Below, in pieces: positions 1 through 7,620 of a stretch of DNA of 64,000 nucleotides (positions are counted from its first letter, which is position 1; each line of letters starts with the position of its first letter). Under the pieces are notes generated by a model. That model saw nothing but the letters and a program-made list of their open reading frames with translations. It made no database searches and was not told the origin of the DNA. The stretch is taken from positions 1 through 64,000 of the forward strand of contig CAMOZY010000002.1 of the NCBI GenBank assembly GCA_946631295.1, in the 5' to 3' direction. The translations under genes and the position numbers were made by a program. The DNA comes from an uncultured Lachnospiraceae bacterium (GTDB taxonomy: Bacteria > Bacillota > Clostridia > Lachnospirales > Lachnospiraceae).

Positions 1-79
1 TGGATTCCCGAGTGGCCAAAGGGGACAGACTGTAAATCTGCTGCAAATTGCTTCGATGGTTCGAATCCATCTCCACCCA
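1..79 (+). tRNA. tRNA-Tyr (anticodon GTA), 5' end cut by the window
   Basis: Class II tRNA with a long variable arm, GTA anticodon in its stem-loop and a T arm reading GATGG-TTCGAAT-CCATC. The acceptor 3' strand TCCACCC plus discriminator A is complete, but about three 5' bases lie before the window. CCA is not encoded. It is the first gene of a three-tRNA unit. Confidence 0.93.
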
Positions 80-100
80 CTTCCTACGGGAAACTAATAA

Positions 101-174
101 CGCGGGGTAGAGCAATCCGGAAGCTCGTCGGGCTCATAACCCGGAGGTTGCAGGTTCAAATCCTGTCCCCGCTA
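101..174 (+). tRNA. Initiator tRNA-fMet (CAT)
   Basis: The CAT anticodon sits on a stem with three consecutive G-C pairs (GGG/CCC), and the acceptor has an unpaired first position (C1 against T72). Both are hallmarks of the bacterial initiator tRNA rather than elongator Met. It lies 21 bases after tRNA-Tyr. Confidence 0.93.
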
Positions 175-187
175 CTTCCGCACATAT

Positions 188-260
<73 letters not shown>

Positions 261-262
261 CG

Positions 263-292
263 AGAGATCTCCGAGATGAGATCTCTTTTTTT
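263..292 (+). terminator. Terminator of the tRNA unit
   Basis: Perfect 8-bp stem AGAGATCT/AGATCTCT with an 8-base loop followed by a T run, starting two bases after tRNA-Phe. Confidence 0.9.
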
Positions 293-313
293 ATACTTAT
301 AGTTTAATTTGTG

Positions 314-342
314 TTGACAAACCATATTTTTTCCGATATGGT
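314..342 (+). promoter_or_regulatory. Promoter of the exporter leader
   Basis: Consensus TTGACA (314-319), a 17-base spacer and TATGGT (337-342). This is a strong housekeeping sigma-factor promoter about 50 bases upstream of the leader ORF. Confidence 0.8.
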
Positions 343-394
343 ACTTAAGTCACTACAAAACAAAAAACAGATTCTAAGAAAGGAGGCAATAAAA

Positions 395-478
395 ATGTTG
401 AAGTTAAGAAATTTATTTGATAATCACGCAGTAAGTACATACAGTAACAGCCTCCGAAAAGGGTTTTCATTGGTATGA
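395..478 (+). CDS. 27-residue leader peptide of the ABC exporter operon
   Basis: A short ORF begins at an ATG preceded by an excellent ribosome-binding site (AAGGAGG, 380-386) and ends at TGA 476-478. The peptide starts MLKLRNLF and ends RKGFSLV; I recognise no family. Its place between a consensus promoter and an intrinsic terminator (527-556), in front of a heterodimeric ABC exporter, is the arrangement known for bmrB-bmrC-bmrD of Bacillus subtilis, where translation of the leader controls transcription read-through. The ribosome-binding site core GGAGGC (382-387) can pair perfectly with GCCTCC (450-455) inside the same ORF, so leader translation may itself be structured. A regulatory rather than enzymatic role is inferred. 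Confidence 0.65.
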   Translation: MLKLRNLFDNHAVSTYSNSLRKGFSLV

Positions 479-569
479 TGTGGTCGAAATGATCATAATA
501 AGTTCATACCGCATAGATGACATTCACCCCGGAAGGTTTAGCTTCCGGGGTTTTTTGTACCCTTTTCGG
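449..569 (+). promoter_or_regulatory. Candidate ribosome-mediated transcription attenuator
   Basis: The segment 449-464, near the end of the leader ORF, has three alternative partners. It can pair with the leader ribosome-binding site (382-387 with 450-455). It can pair with the left arm of the terminator (449-456 with 530-538, one bulged A, one G-T pair), which would act as an antiterminator. It can pair with the segment just past the terminator (454-464 with 559-569), a perfect 11-bp match. A smaller helix, GGTATGA/TCATACC (472-478 with 504-510), lies between. Mutually exclusive pairing around a translated leader is the signature of attenuation; the mechanism is inferred. Confidence 0.6.
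527..556 (+). terminator. Intrinsic terminator between leader and exporter genes
   Basis: GC-rich 9-bp stem CCCCGGAAG/CTTCCGGGG with a 6-base loop and six T residues. It sits 48 bases after the leader stop codon and 39 bases before the exporter start, so read-through must be regulated for the exporter to be expressed. Confidence 0.88.
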
Positions 570-594
570 TTTTGAAATAAAGGATGTGAGATTT

Positions 595-2364
595 ATGAGG
601 AAGAGAGAAGAAAAGAAGAAATCAGAATTTAAATTATTTAAGTACATAAAAGCCCATATGTGGCAGTATGGCATAGCACTTATCGCGATCATTCTGGTCG
701 TTACCATCTCCATGATAATGCCTGAAATCACTAGACACATTGTGGATGATGTTATAGTCGGCGGAAGGATAGAACTACTTGCAGGATTACTCGGAAGCTA
801 TCTTCTTCTTGGTGCAATGAAGGCGGGCTTACAGTATGTCAAGGAGTATAATTTCGACTCGGTATCGTCAAAAGTAGTAGTAAGTCTCAGAAGGGATCTG
901 TTTACCCATATACAGAACCTTGATACAAGCTATTTTGACAAGAACAATACCGGAGAGATAATGGCAAGGCTCAAGGAGGATATCGATAAGGTCTGGGAAG
1001 CACTTTCGTTTATTTCCATGCTTCTTATCGAAGTTATTCTTCATACTGTGTTTATAATCGTCTGCATGATACGTCTTAATGCATACATGGCGATCATACC
1101 TATACTTGCCATTGTTTTATGCGGATGGCTGGCTATCAGGATGGATAAAAAGCTTGATAAGGTATTCGGTGATATTTCCGAGGAAAATGCAGTCCTCAAC
1201 ACAACATGTGAGGAAAACATTGCCGGTGTAAGAACAGTCAAGGCATTTGCCAAGGAGAAGTTTGAGCTTCTGAAGTTCAAAAAGCACAATGACAGATACA
1301 AGGAATTGAATGTCGATCTGTCCAGAGTGTTCGTAAAATACTATCCGTTCTTTTCATTTGTTTCGGGAATAGTACCTCTCCTTGTACTGGTCCTCGGCGG
1401 AATCTTCTATGTGAAGGGGATGTTCGGCATTACACTTGGCCTAATAACGGCATACATTACCTATTCCAACAATATCATCTGGCCCATGGAGATGCTCGGA
1501 TGGCTTACAAACAGTTTCTCTGAGGCAGTTGCTTCGATCAAGAAGCTGAACAAGATCTATGAAGAAGTATCAACCATCAATGATCCCGAGAATCCGGTTG
1601 TTCTTGAGAAGGTACATGGGTCAGTCACTTTTGATAATGTCGGCTTTCACAAGGAAGATATGCACGATATCCTTAAGGGCATTTCATTTGAGATCCCTGC
1701 CGGCAAAACTCTGGGAATAATGGGAGCAAGCGGCGCGGGTAAGACATCAATCGTTTCGCTCCTTACAAGACTTTACGATGTTACTGAAGGAGAGATCCGT
1801 CTTGACGGTGTTCCCATAAAAGATCTGACACTTAAGCAGCTGAGAGGAAGCATCTCACTTGTAACACAGGACGTATTCCTTTTTTCGGATACCATCTCGG
1901 AAAATATCAAGATGGGCCGCAGACACAGGATAAGCGATGAAGTGGTCAGGGTCTCAAGTAAGAATGCCGGAGCAAGTGAGTTTATCGATAAGATGGATAA
2001 GGGCTATGAGACCGTTATCGGTGAGCGCGGTGTGGGACTCTCAGGTGGTCAGAAGCAGAGAATATCCATTGCCAGAGCCTTGGCTAAGGAACTTCCCATT
2101 CTGATCATGGACGACTCTACTTCCGCACTGGATATGGAAACAGAGCGTGATATCCAGAAGAGATTAAAAGAACTTAAGGATATGACCAAGATAATCATCG
2201 CGCACCGCATAAGCTCTGTTAAGGACGCTGATGAGATAATTGTGCTCGAAGAGGGTAAAATTGCGGAACGGGGGACCCACGAAGAGCTGCTTGGTCTGAA
2301 GGGATTGTATTATGAGACTTATGTATCACAGTACGGTATCCCTGTATTAAAGGAGGTGATCTAA
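595..2364 (+). CDS. Heterodimeric ABC exporter, subunit with degenerate ATP site (BmrC/LmrC type)
   Basis: A 589-residue half-transporter: six-helix membrane domain (about 25-310), then a nucleotide-binding domain with Walker A GASGAGKTS (about 377), Q-loop VTQD, signature LSGGQ and Walker B LIMDD. The catalytic glutamate after Walker B is aspartate (D507), as in the degenerate-site half of BmrCD, LmrCD and TM287/288. The start at 595 has an AAAGGATG ribosome-binding site; an in-frame ATG at 517 is rejected because that region encodes the attenuator stem. The gene overlaps the next by one base (TAATG), so the two halves should be made together. Likely exports drugs or other amphipathic compounds; substrate unknown. 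Confidence 0.88.
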   Translation: MRKREEKKKSEFKLFKYIKAHMWQYGIALIAIILVVTISMIMPEITRHIVDDVIVGGRIELLAGLLGSYLLLGAMKAGLQYVKEYNFDSVSSKVVVSLRRDLFTHIQNLDTSYFDKNNTGEIMARLKEDIDKVWEALSFISMLLIEVILHTVFIIVCMIRLNAYMAIIPILAIVLCGWLAIRMDKKLDKVFGDISEENAVLNTTCEENIAGVRTVKAFAKEKFELLKFKKHNDRYKELNVDLSRVFVKYYPFFSFVSGIVPLLVLVLGGIFYVKGMFGITLGLITAYITYSNNIIWPMEMLGWLTNSFSEAVASIKKLNKIYEEVSTINDPENPVVLEKVHGSVTFDNVGFHKEDMHDILKGISFEIPAGKTLGIMGASGAGKTSIVSLLTRLYDVTEGEIRLDGVPIKDLTLKQLRGSISLVTQDVFLFSDTISENIKMGRRHRISDEVVRVSSKNAGASEFIDKMDKGYETVIGERGVGLSGGQKQRISIARALAKELPILIMDDSTSALDMETERDIQKRLKELKDMTKIIIAHRISSVKDADEIIVLEEGKIAERGTHEELLGLKGLYYETYVSQYGIPVLKEVI

Positions 2365-4130
2365 TGGCCGCCAGTTCCATAAGAGAGGACGAAGAGGTAT
2401 CGCAGGTTAAGAAATCGGTTACGATCAAAAGACTGCTGAGCTATCTCTTCAGATACAAAAAAACAATAACCCTGGTAATGTTCATTATGGCGTATTGCGT
2501 TGGCATAAGCCTTATCAACCCTCTGATCATTGAGTCAGCCATCGATGATCATATTACGCCCGGTGATATCAGGGGAATGCTGATCCTTGTATTCATCGCC
2601 CTGGCACTCAATGTCGGAAAAGTTGTTCTGGTCAAGGTGAGAATGTATGTGATGAGCCAGATGACAAACTCTATAATTCAGAGCATCAGAGAAGAAGTAT
2701 TTACACATCTGCAGACTCTTGGGTTCAAATTTTTCGACTCACGTCCGACAGGTAAGATACTTTCCCGTGTTATGGGTGATGTCAATTCACTTAAGCAGGT
2801 TCTTCAGAATTTTGTCATCACTCTTTTGCCGGATTTCATTACGGTGGTTGCGGTACTTATCATCATGCTTGTCAAAAATCCCGTACTTGCACTTGCGGGA
2901 ATGGTGGGACTCCCGCTGCTCATTGCCGGACTCCTGGTGATTGAAAACCAGTGCCGTGTACGCTGGCAGATCCACAGAAAGAAATCATCGAATCTAAATG
3001 CATTTCTTCATGAGGATATATCCGGTATCAGGATCATCAAGGCATTTGCAGCAGAGGATGAGACGCTTGAGACATTTGATGATCTGACAAAGGAACACCG
3101 TGACAGTTTCATGAATGCGGTCAGAGTCAATGATGCATTCAATACTGTTATTGAGATAAGCACTGCGATAAGCGTTGTCTGCATGCTGTATGTTGCGATA
3201 AATGTTCTTCATATAGGTGCATCAGAGGTAGGACTTCTTGTGGCATTTTCAAGTTACCTCGGACTGTTCTGGCAGCCTATAGCCAATCTTGGAAGCTTCT
3301 ATAACCAGATAATCTCAAATCTTGCAGCGGCAGAGAGAGTTTTTGAAGTTATAGATATGGAGCCTGAGATAAAAGACGGCGAAGTGGTAGGCGAAATGCC
3401 CGAGATCACAGGACGTGTCCGCTTTAAGAATGTAGGCTTTTCTTACGAAGACGGTGTTCCCGTGCTTAAGGATGTGAACTTCGACATAAGACCGGGTGAG
3501 ACCATTGCACTTGTAGGACCTACCGGAGCCGGTAAAACAACGATAGTAAATCTGATCTCAAGATTCTATGATGTTCAGTCCGGTACGGTACTCATTGATG
3601 ACAGCAATGTCAGAGATGTATCGATCGAAAGTCTCAGAAGCCAGCTGGGTATAATGACACAGGACAATTTCCTGTTTTCCGGAACCATCAGGGAAAATAT
3701 AAGATACGGCAAGCTGGATGCAACGGACGAAGAGATAGAGGAAGCATGTAAGAAGGTAGGAGCCCACGATTTTATCATGAAGCTTGAGAAGGGCTATGAG
3801 ACAGAACTTACGGAGAGGGGCGGAGGTCTTTCCGCCGGACAGAAGCAGCTTCTTGCTTTTGCAAGGACCATACTCTCAGATCCCAGAATCCTGATCCTTG
3901 ACGAAGCAACCTCTTCGATAGATACAAAGTCAGAGCTTATGGTGCAGAAGGGTATTGCCACGATTCTCGAGGGACGTACATCATTTGTCATTGCACACAG
4001 ACTTTCAACCATCAGAAACGCAGACCGTATATTTGTTATTGAAAACGGCGGTATTGCTGAAGAGGGTGATCATGAGCAGCTCATGGCAAGGCATGGTATT
4101 TACTACAACCTGAACATGGCTCAGGCATAA
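2364..4130 (+). CDS. Heterodimeric ABC exporter, catalytically competent subunit (BmrD/LmrD type)
   Basis: A 588-residue half-transporter with six predicted membrane helices and a C-terminal ATPase: Walker A GPTGAGKTT, Q-loop MTQDNFLF, signature LSAGQ (489-493) and Walker B LILDE with the catalytic glutamate E514. The signature deviates from LSGGQ, which is expected because it faces the degenerate site of the partner, while this subunit's Walker motifs pair with the partner's intact signature. Start overlaps the upstream stop by one base, with a GGAGGTGAT ribosome-binding site at the end of the first gene. Likely partner of the preceding subunit in multidrug export. Confidence 0.88.
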   Translation: MAASSIREDEEVSQVKKSVTIKRLLSYLFRYKKTITLVMFIMAYCVGISLINPLIIESAIDDHITPGDIRGMLILVFIALALNVGKVVLVKVRMYVMSQMTNSIIQSIREEVFTHLQTLGFKFFDSRPTGKILSRVMGDVNSLKQVLQNFVITLLPDFITVVAVLIIMLVKNPVLALAGMVGLPLLIAGLLVIENQCRVRWQIHRKKSSNLNAFLHEDISGIRIIKAFAAEDETLETFDDLTKEHRDSFMNAVRVNDAFNTVIEISTAISVVCMLYVAINVLHIGASEVGLLVAFSSYLGLFWQPIANLGSFYNQIISNLAAAERVFEVIDMEPEIKDGEVVGEMPEITGRVRFKNVGFSYEDGVPVLKDVNFDIRPGETIALVGPTGAGKTTIVNLISRFYDVQSGTVLIDDSNVRDVSIESLRSQLGIMTQDNFLFSGTIRENIRYGKLDATDEEIEEACKKVGAHDFIMKLEKGYETELTERGGGLSAGQKQLLAFARTILSDPRILILDEATSSIDTKSELMVQKGIATILEGRTSFVIAHRLSTIRNADRIFVIENGGIAEEGDHEQLMARHGIYYNLNMAQA

Positions 4131-4157
4131 TGAGTTTTTCCCGAAAGGGGAAATAAT

Positions 4158-4213
4158 GACATATCCAAATAGGGACATACCCAAATAAGGACATACCCGA
4201 ATAGGGACATATT
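4158..4213 (+). repeat. Tandem 16-bp repeat, 3.5 copies
   Basis: Units begin at 4158, 4174, 4190 and 4206 (partial). Consensus is GACATACCCAAATAGG with one to three changes per unit. The array lies between the exporter stop codon and its terminator and is not in a recognisable gene. Confidence 0.85.
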
Positions 4214-4216
4214 GTT

Positions 4217-4248
4217 AAAAGGAGGCGGAGCAATCCGTCTCCTTTTTT
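4217..4248 (+). terminator. Terminator of the ABC exporter operon
   Basis: Stem GGAGGCGG/CCGTCTCC (one G-T pair), loop AGCAAT, upstream A run and downstream T6. It is symmetric enough to work in either direction. Confidence 0.88.
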
Positions 4249-4436
4249 CAGGATTTTTTACGAATCTGTATTCTGAATATCTGCCGGCGGAGGGGCTGTT
4301 TTATATGTACTTTTAAAAATACACAAAAATTATAGGTTTTTGCCCTGTAAGTATTGAAATATGGGCATTTTCTAAGTAAAATAGGGTACAGTTTTGTCGG
4401 TAAAACCAGTTGATCAATTTATGAAAGGCTTTATAA
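4249..4436 (+). promoter_or_regulatory. suf operon upstream region with likely promoter 4354-4382
   Basis: A gene-free stretch before sufC. The best promoter is TTGAAA (4354-4359), 17-base spacer, TAAAAT (4377-4382), giving a leader of about 48 bases. TGCCC at 4341 and GGGCA at 4363 form a short inverted repeat overlapping it, which could be a regulator site but is only 5 bp per arm. I saw no riboswitch fold here. Confidence 0.55.
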
Positions 4437-5180
4437 ATGAGTCAGGAAATTTTAAAAGTAGAAAACTTATGTGTAAAGGTTCTGGACAAGGAAATCCTGA
4501 AGGGTCTTGATCTTGTGATCGGAGAGGGTGAAACTCATGTCATCATGGGACCTAACGGTGCCGGAAAATCAACCCTCGGCAATACTCTTATGGGAAAGAG
4601 TGAATATGAGGTTACTTCAGGCAAGATCACATTCCTCGGTGAGGATCTTCTAGAGATGAAGACCGATGAAAGGGCAAGAAAGGGACTGTTCATGTCCTTC
4701 CAGAATCCCATAGAGGTTCCCGGAGTCAGACTGTCCGAGTTTATCAGGAATTCATGTGACGCTCTCGGAAACAAGATGTCACTCTGGAACTTCAAAAAGG
4801 CTGCCGCTGAGCAGATGAAAGTTCTTAACATGGATCCCAAATATCTCGACAGAGAGCTTAACGTGGGCTTTTCCGGAGGGGAAAAGAAGAAAGCGGAGAT
4901 ACTCCAGCTTCTCATGCTTAAACCCAGACTTGCTATCCTCGATGAGACAGATTCCGGACTTGATGTTGATGCAGTACGCACAGTATCCGAGGGCGTTAAG
5001 GCATATCATGAGCAGGTGGGCGGGGCGCTTCTGATAATCACGCATTCCACCAGAATCCTTGAGTCTCTTAAGGTTGACAAAGTTCATGTCGTTGCAGACG
5101 GACATGTGGTAGCTGAGGGTGACAGATCCCTTGTTGATGAGATCAATGAGAGCGGATTTGAAAAGTATATTAAGGCATAA
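4437..5180 (+). CDS. sufC: Fe-S cluster assembly ATPase SufC
   Basis: A 247-residue ABC-type ATPase without membrane segments: Walker A GPNGAGKST, signature FSGGEKKKAEIL and Walker B LAILDETDSGLD, all typical of SufC. It powers the SufBCD scaffold that builds iron-sulfur clusters in the cytoplasm. First gene of sufC-B-D-S-U, preceded by a GAAAGG ribosome-binding site and a predicted promoter. The order differs from Bacillus (sufCDSUB) in that sufB follows sufC directly. Confidence 0.96.
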   Translation: MSQEILKVENLCVKVLDKEILKGLDLVIGEGETHVIMGPNGAGKSTLGNTLMGKSEYEVTSGKITFLGEDLLEMKTDERARKGLFMSFQNPIEVPGVRLSEFIRNSCDALGNKMSLWNFKKAAAEQMKVLNMDPKYLDRELNVGFSGGEKKKAEILQLLMLKPRLAILDETDSGLDVDAVRTVSEGVKAYHEQVGGALLIITHSTRILESLKVDKVHVVADGHVVAEGDRSLVDEINESGFEKYIKA

Positions 5181-5185
5181 GAAAA

Positions 5186-6595
5186 ATGAGTGAAGAAAAG
5201 ACGATCGTCGACGACATTAACCGCAGTGTCTACGACGTGATTGATAAAGAAAATAGTGCGACCAGGCTTGAGGAAGGCCTTAACGAGGATATCATACGCA
5301 GGATATCCGAGGAAAAGGATGATCCCGACTGGATGAGAGAATTCAGGCTGAACTGTCTGAAAATCTACAATGAGCTTGAAGTTCCGCAGTGGGGCCCGGG
5401 TATAGAGGGGCTGGACATGAGCCATATCTCAACCTATGTCCGTCCCAAGACCGATATGAAGAATTCCTGGGACGATGTACCGGAGGATATCAAGAACACT
5501 TTTGAGCGTCTTGGAATACCGGAGGCTGAGCGTGCATCTCTTGCAGGAGTCGGTGCACAGTATGATTCGGAGCTTGTCTACCATAACGTTATGAAGGAAG
5601 TAGAGGAGCAGGGAGTCGTTTATACCGATTTCGAGAGTGCGCTCAAGGGCGAGTACAGCGATATGGTAAGGGAGCATTTCATGAAGCTCCTTGTTCCAAC
5701 GGATCATAAATTCAACGCACTTCACGGAGCTGTATGGAGCGGCGGTTCATTTGTCTACGTTCCCAAGGGAGTTAAGGTATCCATTCCGCTTCAGTCCTAT
5801 TTCAGACTGAATGCAAAGGGCGCCGGACAGTTTGAACACACTCTGATAATAGTGGATGAAGGAGCAGATCTTCATTTCATCGAAGGGTGTTCTGCTCCCA
5901 AGTACAATGTTGCAAATCTTCATTCGGGATGCGTGGAGCTGTTTGTTTCAAAGAATGCAAAGCTCAGATATTCGACTATCGAGAACTGGTCCAAGAATAT
6001 GTATAACCTCAATTCCAAGAGGGCGATAGTTGAAGAGAACGCACGAATGGAATGGGTATCCGGTTCGTTCGGATCACACACTTCCTATCTGTATCCTTCA
6101 ACCATACTTAAGGGTGACAATTCCACAATGGAATATACGGGTATAACCTTTGCCGGAGAGGGACAGAATCTCGACACCGGAATGAAGGTCATGCACGTCG
6201 GAAAAAATACGTCCTCAGTGGTAAATACAAAATCCATAGCAAAAAGCGGCGGAGTCAGTACAACCAGAACATCCGTGCAGGTAATGCCGGGAGCAAAGGG
6301 CGCAAAGTCAGTAGTGAGCTGCGAATCCCTTATGGTTGATAATATCTCAAGATCAGACACTATCCCCGTCATGGATATAAGGACGGATGATGCGGATATC
6401 GGACATGAAGCTTCTATAGGAAGTATTCCCGATGATGCCGTTTTCTACATGATGAGCAGGGGAATGTCGGAGGAAGATGCAAGAGCACTTATAGTAAGCG
6501 GGTTTGCTGACAATGTGTCAAGAGAACTTCCGATGGAATATGCAGCCGAAATGAACAATCTGATAAGGCTTGAGATGAAAGGGAGTATAGGATGA
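5186..6595 (+). CDS. sufB: Fe-S cluster assembly scaffold SufB
   Basis: 469 residues with the SufB N-terminal region and the long beta-helix core (EHTLIIVDEGADLHFIEG, then repeated strands). The C-terminal part has RSDTIPVMDIRTDDADIGHEASIG followed by a MMSRGMSEEDAR segment, the conserved SufBD interface and cluster-handling region. It is the cluster scaffold subunit, working with SufC and SufD. It starts five bases after sufC and overlaps sufD by four bases (ATGA), so translation is probably coupled. Confidence 0.96.
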   Translation: MSEEKTIVDDINRSVYDVIDKENSATRLEEGLNEDIIRRISEEKDDPDWMREFRLNCLKIYNELEVPQWGPGIEGLDMSHISTYVRPKTDMKNSWDDVPEDIKNTFERLGIPEAERASLAGVGAQYDSELVYHNVMKEVEEQGVVYTDFESALKGEYSDMVREHFMKLLVPTDHKFNALHGAVWSGGSFVYVPKGVKVSIPLQSYFRLNAKGAGQFEHTLIIVDEGADLHFIEGCSAPKYNVANLHSGCVELFVSKNAKLRYSTIENWSKNMYNLNSKRAIVEENARMEWVSGSFGSHTSYLYPSTILKGDNSTMEYTGITFAGEGQNLDTGMKVMHVGKNTSSVVNTKSIAKSGGVSTTRTSVQVMPGAKGAKSVVSCESLMVDNISRSDTIPVMDIRTDDADIGHEASIGSIPDDAVFYMMSRGMSEEDARALIVSGFADNVSRELPMEYAAEMNNLIRLEMKGSIG

Positions 6596-7620
6596 TGGCT
6601 GAGAAGATAATGATAAACAGCCTCGTTCCTCCCACATGGAACAGGCTTAAGGTAAATGAAACATATGTGGAACTTCCGGGTGCCTTCTCATCAGCCATAG
6701 AAGAAAACCTCACCGAAGCTGATGCGGGCAAATGGAAGATAGAGACCGGATGCGGAAAAGAGCTTTCGGATTATCTTGAAAATGCAGGTGTAAAGCCGGT
6801 ACTTGCGAACGTAAGATCAGGCATACTTAATATGATAAAGCCTGTATATAAGGAAGACAGCGCAGATATAATCTGCATTGATATACCGGAAAATGAGACA
6901 GTAAATATTCTGACGGATCTTACTTCAGACGAAAGCACTAAGGCAACAGCGGTTTTTCAGATCCTGATAAAAGCAGGAAATAATTCCGTCGTAAATCTGA
7001 CTCAGGTTATAAGACCCGGAAAGGGACTTAAACTGATAAATGATATAGGTTCGGAAATTTCCGGGAAGGCACAGGTCAATCTTGTTCAGATCTTTACTGA
7101 CGGAAGTGACATAAATGCAGGGTACAGAGCAGAGCTTAGCGGCGATGACTCATTTGCGGGATGCAGGATAGGTCTTATAAGGAGTAATGGTGAGACCCTG
7201 GACATGAACTATGTCATGAAGCATTTTGCTCCCCGTTCAAAATCTGAGATCAGCGTAAGCGGTGCTCTTTCAACCGGCGCGAAGAAGATATTCAGAGGAA
7301 CAATAGACTTCGTCAAAGGCTGCGCCGGAGCTGACGGTACCGAGAATGAGAGCGTTCTGATACTTGACGATACTGTCATAAATAAGACCGTTCCGCTGAT
7401 ACTTTGTACGGAAGAAAATGTTGCGGGAAGTCACGGAGCTTCCATAGGAAAACCTGCCGAGGATATGCTCTATTACATGATGAGCAGAGGAATCGATAAG
7501 GAAAAGGCACTGAGAATACTTGAAAGAGCTGCACTTGAATCTGCAGTATCTCATATCGAAGATCAGACCGCTCTTGAATACGTAATGAATATCATAAACG
7601 AAAACGAAGATAATGAATAA
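6592..7620 (+). CDS. sufD: Fe-S cluster assembly protein SufD
   Basis: 342 residues, shorter and less conserved than SufB but with the same C-terminal pattern (GSHGASIGKPAEDMLYYMMS). It forms the SufB-SufD heterodimer on which SufC acts. Its ATG overlaps the sufB stop; a second ATG three bases on is an alternative start. Its 3' end overlaps sufS by eight bases. The N-terminal part matches SufD only loosely, so the assignment rests on the C-terminal motif plus operon position. Confidence 0.88.
   Translation: MMAEKIMINSLVPPTWNRLKVNETYVELPGAFSSAIEENLTEADAGKWKIETGCGKELSDYLENAGVKPVLANVRSGILNMIKPVYKEDSADIICIDIPENETVNILTDLTSDESTKATAVFQILIKAGNNSVVNLTQVIRPGKGLKLINDIGSEISGKAQVNLVQIFTDGSDINAGYRAELSGDDSFAGCRIGLIRSNGETLDMNYVMKHFAPRSKSEISVSGALSTGAKKIFRGTIDFVKGCAGADGTENESVLILDDTVINKTVPLILCTEENVAGSHGASIGKPAEDMLYYMMSRGIDKEKALRILERAALESAVSHIEDQTALEYVMNIINENEDNE

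Noticed and set aside
517..594. In-frame ATG at 517 as start of the first exporter gene
   Set aside because: Those 26 codons span the intrinsic terminator and have no ribosome-binding site; ATG 595 has AAAGGATG upstream and gives the normal N-terminus.
4535..5425. Long antisense ORFs over sufC and sufB
   Set aside because: They are mirror frames of clear Suf genes with no ribosome-binding sites and no recognisable motifs.
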